A stretch of DNA of 64,000 bases from Branchiostoma floridae (lineage: Eukaryota; Chordata; Leptocardii; Amphioxiformes; Branchiostomatidae), in NCBI RefSeq assembly GCF_000003815.2, contig NC_049979.1, positions 31,467,865-31,531,864 of the forward strand. Direction: 5' to 3'. Shown in pieces: positions 33,440 to 46,264 of this stretch. Every line of letters begins with the position of its first letter. Positions within the stretch are counted from its first letter, which is position 1. The notes below the pieces were generated by a model, which was not told the DNA's origin, ran no database searches, and saw only the letters and a program-made list of their open reading frames with translations. A program made the translations under genes and the position numbers.

Positions 33440-35670
33440 CATCATGTAGTGTGGAGTTTAATTTGAAGTCAGTATCAGTCCTCTTAAGACACATTTAGAT
33501 TGGAATTCTCATCTTCTTCTCGACAATTCGCCATAAGTGTGTTTTCCCATGACAGACTGAAGACGCCATCATATACTTATATGTGACAATGCCAAATTCA
33601 GTTCAGGTCATGCACCATACATATAACGTAGCTGATGAACCAATTTATTGGACATGTTCACTAAGTAGACCTGGTATTTTAGCGCACGGTTGTCAGTTGT
33701 CACCGACGACCTTATGCGGGAGATTAATTGGCGTCCAGCTTCAGCTGTGTTTTGTAGTGATCCCATGGGTCCTTTGTGGTTTAGGACGCGTTTTGCAGCT
33801 TTCGTGTTGTGCAAACTGTTTTCTTATTACGTATTGCCGACAAACTTTTCACTACTTGAAGGACACAAGGACCTAACGTTTACTTGGTGTATTTTATTCG
33901 GATTCACTAAGGTGCCAACCCGACTCACCAGGACACCAATCCCAACAGAAGGTCAGCATTGTTTTGGTTCCTAAACATAGGTGTTCTGTAGTTCATGTAT
34001 TTCTATTTACCTACCAGCATGTGGGTATGAAGTAAGGGTGGCGGATGTATTTAACAGGCAAGAAAGATCAGCCATTTTCTATAATGCACTTTACGCTAAT
34101 TTCATCCGCAGATACATAACTATATGTATCTCTGTCACCTGGATTACTGTTCTCACAACAGTTCGAACATCACGCCGCCCCCCCCCCCCCCAAGTAACGC
34201 ACAATATATGGAACAGGTAACAAGATTCGTCCTAGGGTGTGATACTAAGATAGGCATTGCAACAGTTCTACATACATTATGCTATTGACTAGTAAATGAG
34301 AGAATCCAACACAGAACCTCTGCCTCATTTCGTAGGACACTAGACACAGGATTGCCCAAAATGGTATAAACACACCTTCCAGTAGAACAACAGTCGGTAC
34401 CGAAAATGATCAAAAACAGTAAACTCTATCAAACGGCCAAAACCTAAAACCAATGCTAAAGGAAACGCTGCCTCTACATTATGTCTTATGCAATACCACT
34501 CACGACTAGACATTTGATGTCTAATATAGCAAGCGTAGAAACTTGTTTCTGCAGTATTAATTTGTATCTTATGTAATTCAGTGTGAATGTTTGGTAGTTT
34601 TTCTGTCAAAGGATATTGTTTTTGTGTAAACCAACCCCCAAAACCAATCCAGAAAGGGGAGGGTTCACCCATACAACATGTGCTATTGTAGTATCATACC
34701 TTTAACCCCTTTCCTGCTGTGCAACCCTGTAACCAATACCAGTGTGTTCCAAAAAGACTGCCTCAGCAAGGCGAGGGTTAACCCACAATACATGTGCTAT
34801 TGTAGTATCATACCCTTTAACCTCCTTCTGCTGCATATTCTGGTAGACAGCGATCTAATGGGCCCTTTGTAGTGTAGGACGCTCATTCTTGCAGCTATCA
34901 TCTTGTTCAAGCTGTGTTCTTTTTACGTTTTATAACGAGTTACGTTTTGCCGACAAATTTTTCATTACTTAAGGGACACAATGATTTAACGTTTACTTGT
35001 TGTATTCATTCGGATTCCCCGTACTGTTAGCCGACGCGACTCACCAAGTCACCAATCTCTACATAAGGTCAGCATTGTTTTCCTTCCTTACCATAGGTGT
35101 TCTGTAGTTCATGTATTTCTATGTACCTACCAGCATGCGGGTATGAAGTAAGGGTGGGCAGAACAAGCATGAAAGATCAGCCAGGTTCTATAGTGCACTT
35201 GACGCTAATTTTACTCTCAGATATATAACTGAAGTCTTTTTTACCCTTTATTATGTTCCATAGATTTGAGGAATTTATAGAATTGATCAATGCTGTAATC
35301 GTTCGTAAATAGACCATATACAGACCATCTCGTATAAATTTGAATAATAAAGAAAAACGGTCGTATGGGGCGCAGACAAAAGATTTAAGGAAAATGACTG
35401 AAAAAAATCCTTGGTTCTTCTTGAATGACCTGTGCATGCTTGAAATTTTATGTTTAGATAAGATTGTAGCCATGTTTTAAACAAGGCATATGTTAGGCAG
35501 GCTCAATGCTCGATAGAAAAATGGGTAGAATTCCGTTTGGAAAGAAACGATTTATGCTCAAGATTTGCATGTCGTCGGAAATTTCATGTTTTCTATGGCG
35601 GGGTCGTCAACTTGCTCGCGAACGAAACGTTACAGTCGACTAGTTTTTTTCACGTTTTGTGTACATCTTC
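33440..35670. repeat. Diverged duplicated block, two copies offset by about 1.1 kb
   Basis: Landmarks in 33700-34050 recur at 34840-35165. GTGTTCTGTAGTTCATG is at 33981 and 35097 (offset 1116). The same order holds for GCCGACAAA(C/T)TTTTCA, AACGTTTACTTG, AAGGTCAGCATTGTTTT and CCTACCAGCATG. GGTCAGCATTGTTTTG also occurs near 38879, so this belongs to the larger block family further right. A poly-C run is at about 34174-34188. No coding exon was recognised. Confidence 0.65.
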
Positions 35671-35674
35671 ATCT

Positions 35675-36970
35675 ATAGGTTAAGAACCAAGACTTGAAGA
35701 AATGATATTAGGTTAGAAGTAAGGATGTGGACATATTCTTAACATGGCGAATGTATTGATAAAATACGATGTGCTAAAACGTTTAATTAAAAGTAAGGTA
35801 ACTCATGTCTGACTTAGATAAACAGAATCAGAAACGAACTGCATTCTAGAATAAGAACCCTGGTTCTCTGTCACTTGGATTACTGTTCAAACAACAGTAC
35901 AGTACGTCTTTATCTAAAGGTTAAGAACCAAGACTTGAATAAATGATATTATGTTAAAATTAAGGATGTAGACATATCAAGGATCTAATTCGTGTCCAAG
36001 GAATTGGAATTCATTCAGCATGACATTATACAGCGTGCAAATCGTTTTTTTTTTAAACATGGCGAATGTATTGCTGGAATACGATGTGCTAAAACGTAAC
36101 TCATGTCTGAGTTAGATAAACAGAATCAGAAACGAACTGCGTTCTAGAATAAGAAACCACATCTGGTAATCTGTCACCTGGATTACTGTTCTCACAACAG
36201 TACAAACATCACGCGCCCCCCCAAGTAACGCACAATATATGGAGCAGGTAGCAAGGTTTGTCCTAGGGTGTGATACTAAGACAGTACAACGGTGTTACAT
36301 ACATTATGCTATTGACTAGTGAATGAGAGAATCCAACACAGAACCTCTGCCTTATTGCGTAGGACACTAGACAGAGGATGGCCTAGAATAGCATTCCAGT
36401 AGAACAACAGTTGGTACAGAAACGAACTGCATTCTAGAATAAGAACCCTGGTACTCTGTCACCTGGATTACTGTTTTCACAACAGTTCAAACATCACGCG
36501 CCCCCAAGTAACGCACAATATATGGAGCAGGTAGCAAGGTTTGTCCTAGGATGTGATACTAAGATAGGCAGTGCAACAGTGTTACATACATTATGCTATT
36601 GACTAGTGAATGAGAGAATCCAACACAGAACCTCTGCCTCATTTCGTAGGACACTAGACACAGGAGTGCCCCAAAATGGTATAAACACACCTCCCAGTTA
36701 AACAACAGTCGGTACCAAAAATAATCAACAACAGCAAAACTCTATCAAACCGCCCAAAACTAAAACCAATGCTAAAAGGAAACGTTGCCTCTACCTTATG
36801 TCTCATGCAATACAACAAACGACTGATGTCTGACATAAAAAACGTAGAAACTTATTTCTGCAGTATAAATCTGTATCTTATGTATTTCAGTGCGATTGTT
36901 TTGTAGTTTTTCTGTCAAAGGATATTGTATTGGTGTAAACCAACCCCCAAAATTACGCTGGGTACTATTA
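35675..36970. repeat. Local tandem duplications of 245-290 bp
   Basis: TTAAGAACCAAGACTTGAA is at about 35679 and 35922, followed in both by GGCGAATGTATTG and TACGATGTGCTAAAACG. CAGAATCAGAAACGAACTGC or its remnant is near 35823, 36121 and 36418. ATGAGAGAATCCAACACAG is at about 34298, 36324 and 36611. So the same short segments were copied at least three times, and part is shared with 34120-34690. Confidence 0.65.
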
Positions 36971-36974
36971 TAAC

Positions 36975-37915
36975 GCAACATAAAAACATTGTACTAGGGG
37001 TCTTCTCAAAATTGTCTTAAACACCGAAATACCTGAAGTGTATATACCTCAGGATTACTGATGCTGCTTTGGTACATCTCTTGAAATCGCATCGCGTGTT
37101 TTTTCTTGTGTTGCGTTATTATTGCATCTGGTGGAATTTAGGAAAGTTCACGTTGGTTCCAGTTAAACACCACAGGAGTGTAGCGTACAGAAATGTCAAG
37201 ATACTTGTGGATACAAAAAAAGTCAATGTCGACGAGTCTGTTTCTAGATCTATTGAAAATGTTCCAATTTCTTGTTGAAAATAATAGGTAAATAGATAAT
37301 AAATGGTGATAAAACACTTTAGGAAACGTCAACTCTACTTTTCTTTACCCCTTAACGGGTGTTTGTGCTAAAACTTTATAATTGGAGATCAGAAACAAAA
37401 TACACTTTTGTCCTGGACCTCCGATTTGTGAGGTCTACTTAGAAACCCGTTTTATGCTTCAATATTAAGTTAATTTTTCACTGTCAACTGGTGGTCAAAC
37501 TTACAGACGTGTTTGGAACAAAGCTTCAAAAATCCACACAAGACAGGTATGAGCTGCGCGCAACTTACACGAAGTCTTTGCAGAGTGCATCCAAACGTAG
37601 GCCAAGTGAATTTAATGCCTTTTCATATCTATGCTAGGGCTAGCATGGTATTTGCAGTGACATTTCTTGCGTCTGTACACGTGCTTTGGTAAAGAGACAA
37701 GCGTATTGTCTGTTGTAGCAAACACAATATGGCATCGGTACCTTAGTGATGAAAGTAGCTAACAATACTTTTTCCAAAATAAGCCAAATACAATTCAAGA
37801 AAAAAATGAGAAAAGTATCAGATTGCCTTTTGACAGTTTTAATTTATCAATATTTGACCTGGTTGTTCTAACATAAACTGTATTTTAAACGAACTACTCT
37901 GGAATACACTCCAAC
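36975..37915. other. Unassigned DNA before the large block family
   Basis: No gene is supported. The segment near 37140-37200 (AAACACCACAGGAGTGTAGC then ACAGAAATGTCAAG) resembles one near 40140-40195 in block copy 1, so this is probably an older, decayed part of the same family. Confidence 0.4.
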
Positions 37916-37919
37916 AGTG

Positions 37920-40900
37920 CGACACGGATACATCATTAGTGATTACCCCTGGTTACTGGCTGTTTCGGGTCTTAAAAGACCAGACAGCCCTACAAGGGTC
38001 AGTGATGTTATATATACACACAGGCGACCCAGTCAAGGTTGATCAATCCCCGACTTGTGCCCAAGTGGCTTTGAAGTACCCCCGCCCCACCATACCCCCT
38101 CATCTGGCTTTCTATCACAGGCTTTGCGTGTGTCGACCTTTCGTCAGTGATGACACGTCGTCAGTGGTGACCCCGGGGGCACTGGGCGTTTCGGGTCTTT
38201 AATCACCAGACAGCCTCACACGGGAGAAGAGCGAAGGTTGATCAATACCCCGAGTAGTTCCACGTGCCCTTTAAGCCCCCCGAACCACATCGCCTCTCCC
38301 CTCCTCTGGTTTTCCACCACAAGCTCAGCGTACTTCAGCCTTTCCCGTTCATTGGCCTCTCTGATGGATAAAAAATGATCGGCGAGCAAAATGTCACCGC
38401 TGATTTAATGTGACACCTTTTCTGATTTATTGGCGTCAGGTGTGCTTTTGTAGTGTTTTGAGTCCTTTGTGTACAGGACACGAAGTGTTTCCTAAATAGG
38501 TAAATGTAGTTACAACACCGCTCCGCGTGTTTAGTTCACTGGATATCCGCGGAGATTGGAAGTGTCATAGCTATAACTGCTAACGGTTTACTAACAAACG
38601 TTCTTCATGGCGTCGGTTGGTTCTGAGGAGTTCTGTCTCATCACGTTAGTGTTTGAAGTCACCACAGCTAGAATATCAACAAACAAAATGATTAGAACCT
38701 TAGAAGCATATCATGGCTTTACATTGAAGTGCACTTGTTCTATACTGTACTGTTTATTGTATCTAAAGCAAAACACCTAATATCTCCAGCTATGTAAGTC
38801 TGTACATCCCATGTAACACACAGACGTGTTTATGTCCCTGCTGGCCTGATTCACAAGGTCATCAGTCGGTTCAAAAGGTCAGCATTGTTTTGTTTCCTTT
38901 ACTTTAAGTCTTTTATTTCTTATATGTATTTCATATATTTAAAAGTTGATACCAAACTATGAAAAAACTACTAGTATTATGTATGCATATGGAGGCTACT
39001 CCGAAATTCAACTTGGAGGAAAAGTGATAATCGGGAATTAAAAAAGCACCAAGTAAATTCAGGCCCGATAACAAAAGGAAAAAAAAAATATTGTATCAAT
39101 CTAACTTTAGATTTCTTACCTAACGAAATATTTTCTACCGCATTCAAACATGTTAGAAACCTTTTTTAACCGCAAATGTATCATTTGTATTAGGTTCTAA
39201 ACTGCAGTAACATATATTCACCATTTGTTCTAACATAGGGGAATATTTTTGTATTTTGGCTTGGAAGAGGGCAATTCAGGAATCCCTGCCAAACACAAAT
39301 TATACCTGTATACCTGTCCGACAGATCTCTACAAAAGAACAACCGGTGTTCATCTGTAAAAAAACAAGAAATATGAGAGGCAGACAGTAGAGGTCCACAC
39401 CTAATGACATGGGGGAAGAGGGGGGGTGGGGGTGATCATGATTCAACATTGGACACGTGTTGAACATAACATAAATGTTTGACAATTGTTCTAAATGGTG
39501 ATTTTCATACTGTATGAAACATGTTCAAACTTTTAATTTTCAATCAAACAATTTGAAACTATTTGACTGAAATATGCTTAATTGATAGAATAGGACGCTA
39601 TGATAACATTTAAAAGATAGACAGTGTCCTGATATGTTTAATGTCAGAGAAAAGGTATCGGTATGGAATAAAGACCCCAATAATCATGGGAATTTTATGG
39701 AATTTATGTTGGAAAACACTCCCCCCCCTTTGTCATCCCCTTCATGTAATGAGCGTGAGAATGATCACATCACTTCAAGAATGAGTTACTTAGAGAGAAA
39801 AATCTACATGTAGAATGTAGCTAGATGTTGCACCAAAAACTTGTTCAATTGCCAAGACAAAAATGACATTAATAAATGCTGTCATGAGACCGAATATAGT
39901 CGAAGTAAGAAAGCTGAAAAGTATCGGGTAGGTCTTGTTTCTGTTGCGCTAGGAAGTCAAGGAAATCAATTATGTAGATTTAATGATGCCATACCATGAA
40001 AAATAGAATATTTCACTAATAATGAGATAAGATGCCATACATAACCTAACTTGCTGGCCTGGTTGTAATTGTTGTTTTACAAACTTAGCATTTTATTCAA
40101 TTATAATGTGACTTTTCTCTCTGCGTCATGTGATATGGTATTATTGAACATCCAGTATAGGACCAAAGAGAGTGTAGCTAACAGAGATGTCAAAGTCAAT
40201 CAACCTGTTTTTATTGGACATTTTTTAATCCCTTTCAACATATATTTGTTAAGCACTCTATAATAATGATAAATGGGCACTCACTGCAGAAAACCTCAAA
40301 ACTACTTTTTCTTACCCCTTTATATGCTTAAACTATAATAGAAAATTCATCTCGTCCTCGTTCTTTACTTTGTAATGTCAAGGCAGAACCCCTTCTTACT
40401 TTATTCTTACGTTAAATATTATTGGTTTACTTTGCCAACAGGTGGCAAAGCTTTTAAACATGTTAGGAACAAAGGTCAAAACACTTGCACAGGGATAAAC
40501 TGCACGTAACTTATTCGCAGTACGTAGCCAAACGTAATAAAAATATTTTAGAAGAGACCGAATATAGTTCACACATGGCTGTCAGGTGAAGTCAAGTCAA
40601 AACCAATATTACTTCCACATGTCTACTATCTAACTAGGTCAGAATATCGACTGATAGGCGATGTTTTCCGTGGCAAGGGTCGTCAGTTTGATCGTAAAAA
40701 GAAACTTTTAATCCACTGGGTCTTTCTTTTATTATGGTATGGAGTATTGTGTACCAAATGATAGTTTTTTTTTTCATTCACCGTCTTCTTTGACCATTGA
40801 AACGACTTTCTGGCATTATATGGCATTCGTATACGTTTCCCAACATTATTATACGATCTATACTATATATTCGCTCCTTTTACAGCTGCTTTGTATGGTT

Positions 40901-42655
40901 TGCTGTATGGTTGATGCGGGTGAATGTTATCCGTATAATTAAATCAACATGGCCTTAATGGTGTACTTCTTACACCAATCATTTTATATTGTCAAGTATA
41001 TAAAAACATAGAATGGCGCAGACAAGACGAAGACGCGCTAAAATTTAAACATGCTAGCGCCACGTTCAAAAAAGAACAAAGTTAAACTTAAAAATGCATA
41101 TCGACACATCCGTTGTGAATAATGGCAAATAGCAAGCACACGCACGCAAAGAGGTAAGTAAGCGAGGTCTTTAATGTCAAATACAACACGCACACGCACG
41201 CAAAAACGTACTGTAAGTAATAATCATCAGTAAGCATGGTGAATTTTAATAAATGAACAGAAATTGGAACAAATTGAATCAGGACGTTCCTACCTGCGCC
41301 AGAGAAACTCTACTGTCTACTCTAGTCTAAAAAAGATATAACGTTACTTTCTATAAATCGAATTTCTGCCATACAATAAAGTACGTGCTGTACATGTTGC
41401 ATTCTTGCGTCTACGGTTGTTAGATGGACCAGTGTTATATTAAGTTGGCTATATTAGTTGGCTATACAATTTCTCTCTGGAGGAGAGCAAGTCGGCAACG
41501 TTATTCATAACAAGAAGAGAAGTGCCATGAAATCGTCGACATTCAAGGTAGGTAAACATAACCAACGTTAGTATACGTACTGTACGTAATTGTAATAATA
41601 ATAGCATCGTAATGGCAGTCAAAATCCGACGCAAACTGGCCGATTTCGGCACAAAATCGCGCTAGTTGTCATAAAAAATCGTAAGGTTGAAAATGACACG
41701 GTCGTTATGTGTTCCAATTTTGGGCGGTCGCGGTCGCGTTGGTCAGGTGGTCGTTGAGAAAAGGTCGCTTAATGCTTACGTCGATGGGAAAAAAAATCGG
41801 TACCGAGAAAAAGCGGTCGCTGAGAAGGCCAGTTGGTCGCTGAAAAGAGGTGGTCACTCGGGCAGGTTTGACTGTAGATGGATATACACAATTTCAACAT
41901 CAATTAAGGTTCATACTTTCTAACAGCGCAAATCATGGCACCAACTTTCATGTATTTAGGCCTCACTGGGTGGTCATGAATGAAGTAATTTAGCACTGTG
42001 GTACATTAAAGTGCAAGTGTCAAGTTTGGACCAAGAAATTCTGACTTAAGCACATACTTTTACGATTTGTAGTAGAAAGATTTCTACAAAGAAAGGATTT
42101 ACAAAGCAGTAAGTGTTTAATAGAAGAAGTTGAGAATTGTGATGATTTCCCTCAGGAGGTGTACTCCTCTGAGTGATGCGGGTTGTTGACTCATGGTAGG
42201 TTTAGGTGTCATATTTGACCAAACTAACTTGTCACAATAGGCTAGTAGGTCTACATAATGATGTTTCCAAGGAGATCGTCGGGTATGTCAAGTTTTCTCT
42301 GCACTATTAATCGGGTCATTTACTAACATTTACAACCATTAAGACATTTACAATCATTTTGTTTTTTCTGCTTTCTGGTTCACCTAATACATTCTGAGCT
42401 CAAGAAAAGCCAAGATCGATTAGAGATTTGTATCTAACGTTGTTCTGCACTCAAAGATGGAAGTTTGTCAATGATAACGGGATTAGATTAGATTCTATAT
42501 CATAATTACTTCATCTCATGTGTTTATGTGTGGTGCGCCCATGTGTTATCTGTGGTATCACGAAGTGTAAGCCTTTAACATTTAAAGTCCTCACTATCTC
42601 ACAGCTGACGAGGACAGAATGGATTCCCAAGGTACCATTGGTGTTTTGATAAAAG
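37920..42655. repeat. Large repeated block, copy 1
   Basis: The head has GTGATGACNCC-GGGG-CACTGG, TCGGGTCTTTAATCACCAG, GGTTGATCAATAC and CTCAGCGTACTTCAGCC. Then come GGCGAGCAAAATGTCA, GATTTATTGGCGTC and GTCCTTTGTGTACAGGACAC. All recur near 42.7, 45.1 and 54.9 kb. The head itself is doubled in this copy (37945 and 38150). Later landmarks (GAGACCGAATATAG, TTGTAGTAGA, CTTTCTGGTTCACCTAAT) also recur in order in copy 2 and/or copy 3. No protein family was recognised in the block. The short frames are not conserved between copies. Confidence 0.7.
41115..41874. mobile_element. Possible TA-type element with a CAGGTTTGACTG end
   Basis: The right end, GGGCAGGTTTGACTG followed by TA at 41875-41876, matches the terminus of the 845-bp element at 49273-50117. 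Inside it carries repeated GGTCGC / GGTCGCTGAGAA motifs (41705-41850). Block copy 2 near 44400-44450 lacks this interval: a sequence like GACACATTAACGGG is there followed closely by the right-hand flank (TATACACAATT). The left end was not found, so the element may be truncated or the start misplaced. Confidence 0.4.
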
Positions 42656-42659
42656 GAAC

Positions 42660-45070
42660 TTCTCTAGAATAGACACATTGCGACAAGGGCACATCGTCAG
42701 TGATGACCCCGCGGTCAATGGGCGTTTCGGGCCTTTAATCACCAGACGGCCTGACACGGGCGACCTAGCCGAGGTTGAGCAATACCCCGAGCAGTGTCCA
42801 CGTGTCCTTTAAGCACCCCCCCCCCCGAACCACATCCCCTCTCCCCTCCTCTGGTTTTCCACAACAAGCTCAGCGTACTTCAGCCTTTCCCGCTCACTGA
42901 CCTCTCTACTGGCTCAAAATGGTCGGCGAGCAAAATGTCAGCGCTGACTTAATGTGACACATTTTGCTGATTTATTGGCGTCTGCCCCCAGGTGTGTTTT
43001 GTGGTACAGGACACGAAGCGTAACCTAATGAGCCGGTTAGCCTACGTTACCGCTCCGCGGTTTTTACTAGCAGTGTTTTTGAGGCCTGCGGAGAAAGGAA
43101 GTCTTATAGCTATAACTGCTAACGTTTTTGTAAGAAACGTTTACAATGACGCCGGTTGGTTCTGAGGAATTCTGTCGTGCTGAGAGAGATGTTCCCTGGG
43201 ACTGTTTCATTACGTCAGTGTTTGGAGACTAGACAAAAAAATGCTTAGAAACTTTGGAACATATCATAGCTTCACCATGACGCGTTTCTTCTCTTAGTAA
43301 TTTTGTATACCTTAAATAGTATACTAAACTGCGTTTATGTCTGCGCTGACCTGACTTAAAGGTGAATTCTCCGTTCAGAAAGACGGCATTGTTTTGTCAA
43401 CTTCACATCCAATGTTATTTTTCTCTTATACAATTTATATACCTTGCGTGATACGGGAAAAAATTAAAGGGAGTAAAATTTATTACCAAGGCAGAAAAAA
43501 ATTGTAGGGGAAAGTACTATGCATGTTCACCCAATGCTACTTCGAACTCAAGTCTGAAGGAAATAATAAGGATCGGACATCCCCCAAATCGTACACCCAG
43601 CAAAATAGTATGCTTGGATTACAAAAGATAAGTTAACTTGAGAAATAAGAGTCAGTTTTACGTCCCATTTTTGTTTTTTTTTGCATTCTGCTCAAACAGC
43701 TAAGGTCTACACCTACTTATTTTATGAGCGCAATAAATCGAATTTACAACAGTGAAAACATGTACATGTCCTTAAATCGTTCTAAACAAAGAGATATTTG
43801 TAACATTTATCAACATGCATATAAGTACCGAGATGTTCAATCTTCCCTTTTTAAATGTAAAAAAATTCATTTACGACCTTGTTCTTTAATTTGTCATATG
43901 CAGCCAAAACGTATGCTTAGGTAATTGTAATTTTGTTCTTCATCAACTGTCGGTCGAACTTTCAAACATGTTAAGAAAATATCAAAACATCCTCACTGCA
44001 GATATGAGCCGCACGCGAATTACACAAAGTATTCGCAGAATGTAGCCAAACGCAGTCAAAAAACCCTGAATCGAGACCGAATATCCCTCAAACTTGGCTG
44101 TTAGGTCATGTCAAGTCAAATCATTTATTGTTTCTCCACATGGGTGCTATTGACTAGTTCACAATGTCATTTGACAGGTCATGTTTTCTGCAGCAGGGGT
44201 GGTCATTTATTTTTTTCGTGAACGGAAAATCTAAGGCCACTGGGGTTTTCAAGTATTTCTGCGTTATGGTGTTCTTCTTACTCTTAATTTTTTTTTATTA
44301 AGGAAACAAAATAGCTAAAGGCAAGATGGAGACGGGCTTATATCCAAACGGACTTATATCTTATGCTATCGTCACCATTGGTCGAGGAAATAATTAAACT
44401 GAGGAATGTACATGGACACATTAACGGGCAGATAACTATACACAATTGTAACATCGATTAATGGTCTTTTTTTCTAAGAACAAAATTTTTCACTCCCGCC
44501 ACAAGCAGGCATTTCTGGGAGGACACAGATGAGGTAATTAAAGCTATGAGCTACATAGATGTGTGAAATGTTTAATTTGGACCATAGAATTTTCATCTTA
44601 CGATTTGTAGTAGACTTGCAAAGAAATAGTCCTGAAAGTATTAAGTATGTAATAACACCGTCAGAAGGAGACGAGAAGAAGTAGAGAAATTAAGTGATGT
44701 TGTTTACTTATTCTAAAAGGGTGGCCTTGATATATGGTGCTTTCATGGTGGTACAGATTTCGTCAGTCAGATTTCATTTCTTTCAGACAGGAATTTACAT
44801 GTTTTCGGTGCCCATTCGCCCGTCACAGATAAGAGTCAGTCAAGTCTTCTATCTTGTATCTGCAGAAAAGAAGGTATCGCTTTGTTTGTTCGGAATATAA
44901 CACTTTCAGTACCTGACGCGGTTATTGTCTTAACATTAGCTGTTTTTCCCGAAGGCAGGCTTGTATCTCATCCTTGCTATCCCACAGTTGACGACTGTTA
45001 CAGCGCAGAGGACTTAATACATTCTCCAGGTACCAGTGGTATTTTTAACGAACTACTTCAGAATATCCTC
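42660..45070. repeat. Large repeated block, copy 2
   Basis: This copy has the same ordered landmarks as copy 1 but is about half as long. It includes CAGACGGCCTGACACGGGCG at 42745, TCGGCGAGCAAAATGTCA near 42922, and TTAGTTGGTTCTGAGG-like sequence near 43155. A run of C is near 42816-42827. Frames at 44694-45073 are short, and I recognise nothing in them. Confidence 0.7.
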
Positions 45071-45609
45071 TAACCATGCCACAAGGACATCCCATCACAC
45101 ATAACCCCGGGGTCACTGGCTGTTCTGACAGCCTGACACGGGCGACCTAGCCGTGAGCCGAGTTTGCTCAATACCCCCAGTAGTGTCCACGTGGGCTTTC
45201 GGGTCTAAAGACCCCCCACCCCACCACCACCACATCCCCCTTCCCTACTCTGGCTTTCCATCACAACCTCAGTGTACGTCAGCCTTTTCGGCTCATTGGC
45301 GTCTAAATGTGTCAGAAAAGTTCGGCGAGCAAAATGTCATCACTGACTTTATGTGAGACATTTTCTGATTTATTGGCGTCTGGCTCCAGGTGTGCGTTTG
45401 TGGTGTTTTAATTTGAGTCCTTTGTGTACAGGACACGAAGCGAATCGTAATCAGGCTAAAATACCCGTCACGCGTGTTTTACTAATAGTGTTCTGGAGGT
45501 CTGCGGAGAGTAGAAGCCTTATAGCTTTAGCTGCTAACGTTTTGCCAATACAATCCTTGGGCATATACGTCTGTAACTCATCCCTACACCATGAATGTGA
45601 ACTGCTAAA

Positions 45610-45793
45610 CTGGGAGAAAAAGATAGAACGACTGAGAATTAGACTTTAAATCTGGAATGGTAGAAATCTAACTCTATTTTGAAAAGTTACTGTCTTTAAA
45701 TCCCTTGCCCTTCTCACACAAAAAAATCTATTACGTGTCTATGGTTTTTACTTAGCATTATGTGATAACAACGTAAGAAAAAATGTTGAATTT
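45610..45793. repeat. Segment repeated on both sides of a gap (first copy)
   Basis: AACTGGGAGAAAA, AGATAGAACGACTGAGAATT and TCTATGGTTTTTACTTAGC appear here and again at 46265-46447 after the gap, differing only by small indels and a few substitutions. The paralogous block copy 4 has the segment once (about 55455-55640), uninterrupted. Confidence 0.75.
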
Positions 45794-46084
45794 NNNNNNN
45801 NNNNNNNNNNNNNNNNNNNNNNNNNNNNNNNNNNNNNNNNNNNNNNNNNNNNNNNNNNNNNNNNNNNNNNNNNNNNNNNNNNNNNNNNNNNNNNNNNNNN
45901 NNNNNNNNNNNNNNNNNNNNNNNNNNNNNNNNNNNNNNNNNNNNNNNNNNNNNNNNNNNNNNNNNNNNNNNNNNNNNNNNNNNNNNNNNNNNNNNNNNNN
46001 NNNNNNNNNNNNNNNNNNNNNNNNNNNNNNNNNNNNNNNNNNNNNNNNNNNNNNNNNNNNNNNNNNNNNNNNNNNNNNNNNNNN
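45794..46084. other. Assembly gap (291 N)
   Basis: 291 undetermined bases. The flanks are the two copies of one segment (45610-45793 and 46265-46447), separated also by 180 bases of Penelope-like sequence. Confidence 0.95.
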
Positions 46085-46099
46085 ATGCCACAAGATACA

Positions 46100-46264
46100 C
46101 AAGATCACAGAAAAGACTTGCGCTCAAAGAAGAAAAGAAGTCGGCAGTTACAGACCATATCGCCAGGAACAATTGCGTAATTGACTGGGAGGGGGCGAAG
46201 GTCATAGACAGGGAAGACAATAGGCGGGCACGGTGGATTAAGGAGGCCATCTGGATAAGAAAGT
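46100..46264 (+). pseudogene. Penelope-like element fragment (GIY-YIG-associated C-terminus)
   Basis: The plus frame from 46100 is open and reads TRSQKRLALKEEKKSAVTD, then VIDWEGAKVIDRE and RRARWIKEAIWIRKS. The HARNNxxIDWExAxVIDRE...RWIKEAIxIRK pattern is typical of the extreme C-terminus of Penelope-like retroelements, downstream of the GIY-YIG nuclease, and of related RT fragments common in animal genomes. The frame is undamaged over 55 codons but enters from the gap and then ends in duplicated host sequence. The remainder may lie in the gap. Confidence 0.65.
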
